Below, in pieces: positions 1 through 5,533 of a stretch of DNA of 5,533 bases. Location: assembly GCA_003532715.1 (NCBI GenBank), contig DOEZ01000218.1, positions 1-5,533 of the forward strand, written 5' to 3'. The number at the start of each line of letters is the position of its first letter. The first letter of the stretch is position 1. A program made the position numbers and the translations under genes. Source of the stretch: Planctomycetaceae bacterium (lineage in GTDB: Bacteria > Planctomycetota > Planctomycetia > Pirellulales > Thermoguttaceae). A model generated the notes under the pieces. It saw only the letters and a list, made by a program, of their open reading frames with translations. It did not search any database and was not told the origin of the DNA.

Positions 1-324
1 GGCAAAGAGGGAACGAGCCTGACCGCCGGTTGCGTGCAACCGCCGATCGGGGCCAAGATCTGCGGAAAAGACGACTAGGCCTTTTTCAAGGGCGACGAGA
101 CGAACGAGATTCAGAAAGAAGGTCTTGCCCGCGCCATATTCCCCGATGATGAAGCGGATGGTCGCCCCACCGTCGATGACGCGACCCACGTCCTTGACCA
201 TTTCCTCGACTTCGCGGACCCGGCCTACCTGGATGTGCTGGAGGCCCAGTTTCGGTACGACGCCGGCCCGCAACGCCTGAATGATACCGTCGCGTTCGCG
301 CAGCCTGATACCTGGCTTGTTCAC
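1..324 (-). CDS. BREX-type (DUF2791-like) P-loop ATPase, N-terminal part only
   Basis: This is the first 108 codons of an ATP-binding protein whose gene runs off the left edge with no stop in view. The GTG start at 324-322 overlaps the TGA of the upstream TerB gene (323-321) in a GTGA arrangement, which indicates translational coupling. Near residues 19-37 there is a stretch ending LGLQHIQVGR, followed by a helix (VREVEEMVKDV) and a strand leading into a Walker A loop, GEYGAGKTFF, at about residues 66-75. After it come LNLVRLVALEKG and the conserved-looking segment DLGPDRRLHATGGQARSLFA. This order matches, from memory, the ATP-binding family annotated as DUF2791 or BREX-system ATP-binding domain (BrxD-like). 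Walker B and all later motifs lie outside the window. The likely role is an ATPase partner of the SNF2 and TerB proteins, as inferred from the operon. Family assignment is fairly sure; the function is not. Confidence 0.85.
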   Translation of the reverse strand, partial: MNKPGIRLRERDGIIQALRAGVVPKLGLQHIQVGRVREVEEMVKDVGRVIDGGATIRFIIGEYGAGKTFFLNLVRLVALEKGLVVFSADLGPDRRLHATGGQARSLFA

Positions 325-2693
325 AGTTCCGCCCCCCTTTCCGCAGGTTCGATCAACGCCGCAATCGCGGGATTGATCTCCAATACCTCGTCGCCCTCGA
401 TCAACAATTCTTCATGGACCTCGAAAGACCATTCGTTGATGGCTTCCAACGCGCCACCCGGCATCAAATCGAACCGTTTTGCCAGCTGGGAAAACTCATC
501 GGCCGCCCATTGTGAGCGAGTCAACAATTCCCGAATTAGGGCGTCGTGTTTCGAATCCGGTCCGAGGAAGATTTCGTCTGCTTCGTTAACATCCTCCGAT
601 GTCTCGGATGCCTGTTCTTCCGGTTCCCCGAAGATGGAGGCCAGAGTATCGGATACCTTGCTCGTTTCCGCCATGATCGCCGCGATGCGCGATTGATCGA
701 GAACGATCCTGTTCGTCTCTCCCTCCGACCGGACCGCGGGCGGCTGCGGAATTGCGTATCCGCCCCTTCCACGGGATTCCGGATGCACCGTAATCGGCTC
801 ATCGGAGGGGGTTACCACCGCAAGAGAGTGCAATTCCGAGTAAACGCTTTCGGCCGGCAGACCAAGGCCGTCGAAGATCTTTTCGATTGCGGCTACCTCG
901 GATGGGTCGATGCCGCCGTCGGCACCGGCGATGGCGATAAGCAGCCGTCCAACGGCAGTTTTCTCGTCATTGCCCAACGCCGCGAAATGCCTTTTGATCG
1001 TCCGCAATTCGGGAGGAGAATCCAACAGCCAATCGAGATTGGCCCACAAGCGAGCCTTGTGCGCTTCCGAGAGGTTCCGTGCACTTTGAATGTGGCCGAG
1101 AAGTTGTTGCCGTTCGGCCGGATCAACTCGCCCGTCCGCGTGAGCGACGATTGCCCCCAAGATCAGCATGAGGAGTGCTGCCTGAAACTCCTTCTTCTCA
1201 GCCTCGCTCGGTGGGTCTTCCTGACCGACGTCGAACAAGACGACACGATCGCCCCGTTTGGGGTTCATCAAGGCATAGGCCGGATCGGGCGAGAAGCCGG
1301 TTCCCACAGCCGCCAGGATGCCGGAAGCTTTGGAAAGCATGCCCCGCGAAATTCGGTCCGAGCTATCGCCCGTGACGTGCTCTACAAGATCCTCAACGTT
1401 CAATGGTCCTGCGTTCTTGGCCTCCTCCACCCATTGCTTGAGCGCATCGAGTGCGGGATTAGCCATGTTGGTGCGAATTTCTTCGGGCAGAAGAGCGGCG
1501 GCCTCCAAGCTCCCGCGGCCATTTGGATTGCGCCCAAGATATCGGCTGAATGCGTCTAACGAATCCATGCACTCCGCGGCGATGTTATCGGCGATACCGA
1601 GCGGTTGCTTGAGGCGCGAAATGTCCGGAATGTCTCTGAGTTTGTCATCGAATTCTTTCTCGAATGTCCCGCTCGCCGCGCGGTAGCAGTGAGAAAGGCT
1701 TGCCTTTGGAGGTCGGCACTGGAGTCCATTGGGATACCGCTTCCGGAATCGACTCAGAAACAATTCCCGGAACTCATCCGGAGCCCGCTTGGCAGGGGTT
1801 CTCAGGCGCGTATCTGGGTGTGCCAACCACCAGGACAGCATCCACCCGGCACTCACAGGTTCTCCGCGGGCGATCAAATTCCCCACACCGAGCTTGACCG
1901 GTAGCGGCAGTTCCCAACTCCGCTCTCGTTCAAGGGACGGCTCGATTATGGTGGGGTCCTTGATCAATACCGGTCGACAATCAAGCAACGCTTTCGAATA
2001 CCGATTGAAGGAACCGTTGGCACCATAGATCTCGCGCAGTCGTTCGACTTCGTCAAAGAGCGCCTGCGTTTCCTCATCGCCGGGCGCATCCACGATCAAA
2101 CGCCGCTCAAGGCCATAGAAATACAAAAAGACGTATCCGATATACGTGCCAGGGTCACTGCGCCCGCCAGCCAGCCATTCGAGATAGGCTCGCCGACACA
2201 TCGGATCGATTTCCGCATAGCACGGCCAGTAGGGCATTCGTCCGCCCGTATAGTCGGCCTGGGAACGGGAAACCTCCGCTGACGGATCGATGACGCAGTT
2301 TTCGTTCCTCCAATACGCGGTGGCGCACTGGGGGTTGCCGACATAGATCATTCCGCCAATTTCAAATCCGGCGAGTTGTTTGGAGCTGTTCGCGGGAATC
2401 CACTCGGTATTTTCCGTTCTGCGTTGTCGCGGCGTCGGCGAAAAATCGTCATCGACGACGAGTTCGACGACTAGGGACGGATGCTTAGAGCGAACCCGCT
2501 CCCTCCTGACCGACACGTCGTAATCGCGCGGTCGAGCAACCCTTCCAGAGGAGGCTTCGAGCCTTTGCTCTTGGTTCCTGGCCTTCCGTCTTCGCATCCA
2601 ATAGAAAACGACAACGGCCCCGGCAACAATCCACCAGATGCCGCTTCCACCGTTCGAAGGGGTGATCGAGGGAACCGGAGCGGCTCTTGGCAT
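321..2693 (-). CDS. TerB-N/TerB/TerB-C domain protein with one N-terminal transmembrane helix (790 aa as read from the first start after the amber codon)
   Basis: The surviving reading frame of a tellurite-resistance-like multidomain protein. Residues 19-33 (GIWWIVAGAVVVFYW) form one transmembrane helix followed by RRRK, so the bulk should be cytoplasmic. Residues 45-95 are a charged linker. A TerB-N module spans roughly 98-310, with signature pieces YWPCYAEIDP, RRAYLEWLAGGR and YVFLYFYGLERR. The TerB module is at about 503-630 and carries two acidic motifs, ADGRVDPAE (D520, D524, E527) and ADGGIDPSE (D592, D596, E599). A TerB-C module follows at about 665-785. TerB-family proteins are thought to sense or scaffold at the membrane; partners here are probably the flanking helicase and ATPase. 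ATG 2693 is the first ATG, GTG or TTG after the in-frame TAG at 2831-2829, and its ribosome-binding site is weak. The frame continues upstream beyond that TAG into a wall-binding domain, so this start may not be the original one. The stop overlaps the ATPase start by 4 bases. Confidence 0.85.
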   Translation of the reverse strand: MPRAAPVPSITPSNGGSGIWWIVAGAVVVFYWMRRRKARNQEQRLEASSGRVARPRDYDVSVRRERVRSKHPSLVVELVVDDDFSPTPRQRRTENTEWIPANSSKQLAGFEIGGMIYVGNPQCATAYWRNENCVIDPSAEVSRSQADYTGGRMPYWPCYAEIDPMCRRAYLEWLAGGRSDPGTYIGYVFLYFYGLERRLIVDAPGDEETQALFDEVERLREIYGANGSFNRYSKALLDCRPVLIKDPTIIEPSLERERSWELPLPVKLGVGNLIARGEPVSAGWMLSWWLAHPDTRLRTPAKRAPDEFRELFLSRFRKRYPNGLQCRPPKASLSHCYRAASGTFEKEFDDKLRDIPDISRLKQPLGIADNIAAECMDSLDAFSRYLGRNPNGRGSLEAAALLPEEIRTNMANPALDALKQWVEEAKNAGPLNVEDLVEHVTGDSSDRISRGMLSKASGILAAVGTGFSPDPAYALMNPKRGDRVVLFDVGQEDPPSEAEKKEFQAALLMLILGAIVAHADGRVDPAERQQLLGHIQSARNLSEAHKARLWANLDWLLDSPPELRTIKRHFAALGNDEKTAVGRLLIAIAGADGGIDPSEVAAIEKIFDGLGLPAESVYSELHSLAVVTPSDEPITVHPESRGRGGYAIPQPPAVRSEGETNRIVLDQSRIAAIMAETSKVSDTLASIFGEPEEQASETSEDVNEADEIFLGPDSKHDALIRELLTRSQWAADEFSQLAKRFDLMPGGALEAINEWSFEVHEELLIEGDEVLEINPAIAALIEPAERGAEL

Positions 2694-2981
2694 CGTCTTC
2701 GCTGGAGCCGTTGGCGGCGCGGATTGTCGAGCGAAGGCCTTTCTGAGCGCCTCCAGCGTTTCCTGTGTCAGTTCGTTTGTGGGGGGTAAGGCGTTTTCAC
2801 GTTGAAACGCTCCAATCGCCCGCCGCGTCTACGGCCCCATCGCTCCGTCGATTGGACCAGGATCGTACCCGAGAGCGCCGAGCTGTTGTTGGACCTCCGC
2901 AATCTGTGAGGGTTGCGCGGATGCCGAACCCGCAACGAAAACGAAGATGCAAACTGCAAGGAACGCCACTCCCGCACGCAC
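2694..2981 (-). pseudogene. Interrupted 5' part of the TerB gene: signal peptide plus type 1 peptidoglycan-binding domain, split by an amber codon
   Basis: In the same frame as the TerB protein, GTG at 2981 opens a typical signal peptide (MRAGVAFLAVCIFVFVAG then SASA, cleavage after about residue 22). A PG_binding_1-type domain follows at roughly 2906-2733: QIAEVQQQLGALGYDPGPID, then GAMGP, stop, TRRAIGAFQREN, ALPPTNELTQETLEALR. The stop is TAG at 2831-2829, codon 51 from the GTG, exactly at the variable residue of the GP-x-TR motif; this is often a basic or polar residue in the family, so AAG or CAG changed to TAG is a plausible origin. With that codon read as sense, the gene would encode 886 residues: exported wall-binding domain, Ala/Pro-rich linker, transmembrane helix, then the cytoplasmic TerB modules. 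In-frame TGA at 2999-2997 limits the start to downstream of it. The alternatives are a recent nonsense mutation, a sequencing error, or readthrough. The domain call is strong; which explanation holds cannot be decided here. Confidence 0.8.
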
Positions 2982-2989
2982 TGCACGAG

Positions 2990-2995
2990 CCCCCC
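2990..2995 (-). promoter_or_regulatory. Possible ribosome-binding site (GGGGGG) for the GTG start at 2981
   Basis: A run of six G lies 8 bases upstream of GTG 2981. It is a G-rich, non-canonical Shine-Dalgarno candidate, and it is the main support for choosing this start over GTG 2969, which would shorten the signal peptide by four residues. Confidence 0.35.
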
Positions 2996-3010
2996 ATCAC
3001 ACCACGTCAA

Positions 3011-3026
3011 CCATGATTCCATGATT
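3011..3026. repeat. Tandem duplication of an 8-bp unit (CCATGATT twice)
   Basis: Two perfect head-to-tail copies of CCATGATT (AATCATGG on the minus strand) lie about 30-45 bases upstream of the GTG start of the wall-binding/TerB gene. Each copy supplies an ATG on the minus strand. The ATG at 3014 is in the TerB frame but meets TGA after five codons (MVDVV). This could be a slippage duplication or a small operator; there is no further evidence for either. Confidence 0.4.
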
Positions 3027-3107
3027 CTCGCCTGAGATGAAGTCTGCTGCGAGTATGGTTTTGTCGTGTGTGTCACTATGCCGACAGATTCGTCCTGCCT
3101 AAGACCG

Positions 3108-3263
3108 TCATTCAGGTTCGGTCCAGTCGACGCGACGGATTTCTCCGAGTCGAAACAGAATCTTGTCCGGTAACAGACCTGAGACCCATTTCCTTCCCGA
3201 TGCAAGGAGGAGGTTACTTGGGAAATCCTCTTTGATAGGCGGTTCGTACCCTGATTGTCCCAA
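3108..3263 (-). CDS. Possible small protein of unknown function (51 aa, TTG start)
   Basis: An open frame directly after the helicase, in the same frame, beginning two codons past a TAG that itself closely follows the helicase TGA (TGA CGA TAG ACG TTG). The peptide includes GYEPPIKEDF, then LLLASGRKWVSGLLPDKILF, then RLGEIRRVDWTEPE, and looks protein-like in composition. I do not recognise a family. The TTG start has only a weak GGAA upstream. A competing short ORF starts at ATG 3276, overlaps the helicase stop, and ends at TAA 3214 after 20 codons; a one-base shift near TTTCCCAAG (around 3226-3218) would join it to this frame and give a protein of about 56 residues with a normal ATG start. 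A 51-codon open stretch in GC-rich DNA can arise by chance, so this remains tentative. Confidence 0.25.
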   Translation of the reverse strand: MGQSGYEPPIKEDFPSNLLLASGRKWVSGLLPDKILFRLGEIRRVDWTEPE

Positions 3264-3272
3264 CGTCTATCG

Positions 3273-5533
3273 TCATTCCGGCAAGATGAACTCGGGCCAT
3301 AACATGGTGCCACCCAACGTCGAGACCGGCAGACCCGACGGTAACGAACAATCGTTCTTTTCCGCCAACAAAAATACGGCGGCATCGTCGGCCGACAGCG
3401 GTACGTTGGCGATCCGTTCAGGTTCAGTCGAGACCACGATGCTGGCTCCACCGTCGCGGGGTCTGACTCTGATGGTGCCACCGTCGAGGTCCTCTGCGAC
3501 CAGGCTCGGATATCCCGCAAGATCCAAGCCTTGCAATGTTTCCGTCGTGTTGCTCGTTTCTTCGGCGGTGACGATGGCGTCATAAAGCGCCCGTATCTCG
3601 TTTTCGTCGCTTTCCGGTGGCCAAAGAACGCTGTCTGCAAGGGACCGCTTCCTTCGCATCAGTGTCTGCAACAGGCAGTCGAACGATCCTCGTTGCAGCC
3701 GGGGATGAATGGCCAACGGAATGTGAACGGTCACCGGACGGATCTGACCGATGCGGTGCGTACGGTCGTTACATTGCTCTTCGACTGCAGGATTCCACCA
3801 ACGGGTAAGGTGAATCACATGGTTGGCCGCGGTGAGCGTCAGCCCGGTGCCCGCAGCCCGTGGCCCCATTATGAGGACATCGAATCCTTCGTCGGCGTGA
3901 AGATGCCGCTGAAACCGCTGAGTGAATTCATGACGCCGCGAGACTGGTGTCGCGCCATTAATGATATCCACACGCGACAAGCCGAATTCGATTTTGACGA
4001 GTTCGGCGAACCATTGCTGAACGTCGAGGTTCTCGACGAAGATCAGGGCGCGCTCGCCCTTGGCTTTAATGCTCGCCAGGATGTCCATGGCCGCTGAAAT
4101 CCTGGCCGAGGAATGCGTGAAGCCACCCGGCTCTTCACCCTCGATGAGCCCAGGATGCAGCGAGGTCCGGCGGATGTGATGAAGGAGCCCGAACAACGAC
4201 TGGCCAGGGCGGCGTGCTTCGTCATACCGCAGGGCCTGGACCGCCGGCATGATCCGAGGATGCAGAATTCGCGTCTTGGTCGGCAGATCCGTGGCGACCG
4301 ATCCCTTGGTTCGGCGCAAGCCAAGGCTCGGATAGCCTGCTTGGGGTTGAAAAATCGCCTTGTGAAGAACGCGCATGTTACCGGCCTTCGGAACGTCGAA
4401 GGCGATGCGAAAATCGTTGAGCGAACCGAGAGCGCCGGCGAACAGTTGGTCCATCACGGCCCAGATGTCGCAGGTGGCATTCTCGACAGGCGTGCCCGTA
4501 AGGCCGATACGGAAATCCGCATTGACCGCCTTGGCCGCGTTGGCGCGTAGCGTGACCGGGTTCTTGACGTTCTGGATCTCGTCAAAGACGACCACGGCGA
4601 ACGGATTTTCGGTGAAGCTGACGGCATAGTTGGCCAGCGTCTGATAGGTCGTGATCGCGATTCGCGGTGTATCACCCTTGTAGAGATCGGCAAAATCCAG
4701 TCGAGCACGACCATCCTGGGTGTCGCGCCCTCTGATCGCGGCGTTGCGCCATTGACGAAGGTCCGGCCCGTAAAGACGCACTGGATCACCCCAGATTCCC
4801 GGTTTGAGATGCGCCTCGATTTCGGCCTCCCAATTACGCAACAGCGAAGTCGGCGCGACGATGAGGAAGGGTCGGTTGGGTTCGACGCCGCTTTGTATGC
4901 CGGCCGATGACAACCAGGCCAGAAAGGACAGGGTTTGCAGGGTTTTGCCGAGACCTTGTTCGTCGGCGTTCAGAATGCCTGGCAGACCAGCCTGCCAGGC
5001 CGCCACTTGCCAGGCGAAAGCCGCGGCTTGGTACGGGCGTAGCGATTGCCGCACGGTCGAAGGTAGTTCTTTGTCCAAGTCTTGCGGACGCTTTCTCAGT
5101 CGTTCGCGAAATTCCAGCTCCCAGAAATTGTCATGGGTGACCGGAAGGAAGGCCGTTACCTCTTCGTCGTTGGATTCCGCTTGTGCCTTGCGCGACAGGT
5201 ACAGTTCGAGGCGTCGACGTAGCGCTTCGAGGACGATCGGCTCGGCCGGCACTTCGCCAAGGGCCGTTGTTATGGAAGCGTGTCCCTCGGCGATGGCAGC
5301 CTCAAGAGCCTTGACCAATGCGGCGAGGTCCTCATCCGGAATGGTGCCCAGCAGTTCGCCAAGAGCGCCATCGATATCTGTCGGCAGCCAGTTCGTCCCG
5401 CTGCCCTCCGGAAGCTCGATTCCGGGCTTGGTCCATTTTCTGATCTCGATTACGCGCTCGGCCCATTCGCGCGTCTCAGCCCAGGCCGATTGGAAGGCGT
5501 CCTCGACTGCCTCGGCTTGATCCTCGGGGGAGG
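3273..5533 (-). CDS. SNF2/SWI2-family helicase (DEAD/DEAH-type superfamily 2 ATPase), 5' end outside the window
   Basis: An SF2 ATPase of the SNF2 type, expected to translocate on double-stranded DNA and remodel DNA-protein complexes. The frame is open to the right edge, about 71 codons beyond the TTG at 5318, so the true start is unseen. Numbering from that TTG: Q-motif-like region LRPYQAAAFAW (93-103), Walker A ADEQGLGKT (118-126, K125), motif Ia VAPTSLLRNW (154-163), Walker B FDEIQN (245-250), motif III LTGTPVEN (273-280), motif IV ALIFVEN (424-430), motif V GTGLTLTAANHVIHLTRWWN (490-509) and motif VI DRTHRIGQ (518-525). Both RecA-like lobes are therefore complete and no catalytic residue is missing. 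The N-terminal part is helical and charged with no known domain seen. About 150 residues follow motif VI; they include VLWPPESDENE and end LWPEFILPE. No nuclease or methylase motif is visible in the part present. It is the first visible gene of the operon with TerB and the P-loop ATPase. Confidence 0.93.
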   Translation of the reverse strand, partial: SPEDQAEAVEDAFQSAWAETREWAERVIEIRKWTKPGIELPEGSGTNWLPTDIDGALGELLGTIPDEDLAALVKALEAAIAEGHASITTALGEVPAEPIVLEALRRRLELYLSRKAQAESNDEEVTAFLPVTHDNFWELEFRERLRKRPQDLDKELPSTVRQSLRPYQAAAFAWQVAAWQAGLPGILNADEQGLGKTLQTLSFLAWLSSAGIQSGVEPNRPFLIVAPTSLLRNWEAEIEAHLKPGIWGDPVRLYGPDLRQWRNAAIRGRDTQDGRARLDFADLYKGDTPRIAITTYQTLANYAVSFTENPFAVVVFDEIQNVKNPVTLRANAAKAVNADFRIGLTGTPVENATCDIWAVMDQLFAGALGSLNDFRIAFDVPKAGNMRVLHKAIFQPQAGYPSLGLRRTKGSVATDLPTKTRILHPRIMPAVQALRYDEARRPGQSLFGLLHHIRRTSLHPGLIEGEEPGGFTHSSARISAAMDILASIKAKGERALIFVENLDVQQWFAELVKIEFGLSRVDIINGATPVSRRHEFTQRFQRHLHADEGFDVLIMGPRAAGTGLTLTAANHVIHLTRWWNPAVEEQCNDRTHRIGQIRPVTVHIPLAIHPRLQRGSFDCLLQTLMRRKRSLADSVLWPPESDENEIRALYDAIVTAEETSNTTETLQGLDLAGYPSLVAEDLDGGTIRVRPRDGGASIVVSTEPERIANVPLSADDAAVFLLAEKNDCSLPSGLPVSTLGGTMLWPEFILPE

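Larger units (their letters stand above)
2982..3272. other. Gap between the helicase and TerB genes, no confident gene
   Basis: About 290 bases separate the helicase stop from the GTG of the wall-binding/TerB gene, which is long for an operon that is otherwise tightly overlapped. I see no hairpin followed by a T-run on either strand, so no intrinsic terminator. I also see no convincing -35/-10 pair on the minus strand; a TTGACG at 3010-3005 has no matching -10. The stretch contains a 51-codon open frame (listed separately), a short ORF (ATG 3276 to TAA 3214) overlapping the helicase stop as ATGA, and a tandem 8-bp repeat at 3011-3026. It may be a leader region, a small gene, or the remains of one. 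Confidence 0.5.

Noticed and set aside
546..1559. Long open frame of 337 codons on the plus strand
   Set aside because: It lies fully antisense to the TerB gene, whose domains are recognisable. Its translation shows no domain and is typical of the shadow frames left by GC-rich coding DNA.
2829..2831. Stop-codon recoding (TAG as a sense codon genome-wide)
   Set aside because: The visible genes end in TGA and nothing else in the window supports recoding. A single TAG is better explained by mutation or error, though genome-wide data could reopen this.
2982..3107. Promoter for a separate TerB-ATPase transcript
   Set aside because: TTGACG at 3010-3005 has no -10 at suitable spacing, and a GTGACA/CATACT pair near 3074-3050 has a spacer that is too short. 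Neither is good enough to report as a promoter.
3120..3160. Possible hairpin around GTCGAC (3125-3130)
   Set aside because: The symmetry is limited to a 6-bp restriction-like palindrome with no extended stem and no T-run on either strand, so it is not a terminator.
2768..3640. Minus-strand open frame of 290 codons overlapping the helicase end, the gap and the wall-binding domain
   Set aside because: It is out of frame with both well-supported proteins it overlaps. Its translation is low in structure and rich in Arg, Ser and Thr. The peptidoglycan-binding match in the other frame is far stronger.
4804..5520. Open frame of 238 codons on the plus strand
   Set aside because: It is antisense to the helicase N-terminal half, including Walker A. 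The translation is rich in Ser, Arg and Ala with no motif, as expected of a shadow.

Overview
All genes in this window lie on the minus strand and read right to left as one apparent operon: a SNF2-family helicase (5' end outside the window), a gap of about 290 bases, a TerB-N/TerB/TerB-C protein, and the start of a BREX-type (DUF2791-like) P-loop ATPase that leaves the window on the left. No tRNA, rRNA, CRISPR array or insertion sequence is visible. GC looks moderately high, and the coding style (GTG and TTG starts, GTGA overlap, GC-rich third positions) suits a proteobacterium. The exact taxon cannot be told from this sequence.

Region by region: 5533-3273 is a SWI2/SNF2 ATPase with every helicase motif intact. 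3272-2982 has no clear gene. It holds one 51-codon open stretch in the same frame as the helicase, a short ORF overlapping the helicase stop, and a tandem 8-bp repeat. 2981-321 is one continuous reading frame apart from a single in-frame amber codon. Its first part encodes a signal peptide and a type 1 peptidoglycan-binding domain, and the TAG falls in the middle of that domain at the conserved GP-x-TR motif. Past the TAG the frame continues through the rest of that domain, a Pro/Ala/Ser linker, one transmembrane helix, basic residues and the TerB-N, TerB and TerB-C modules. 324-1 starts inside the TerB stop codon and encodes the N-terminus and Walker A motif of the ATPase.

Taken together this is a Ter-family DNA-processing module: a DNA translocase, a TerB scaffold or sensor apparently built to span the inner membrane and bind the cell wall, and an ATPase related to those of BREX phage-defence systems. 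A role in stress response or anti-phage defence is inferred from domain content. The two points most worth checking are the amber codon that cuts the wall-binding part off the TerB protein, and the wall-to-DNA architecture that the uninterrupted gene implies.
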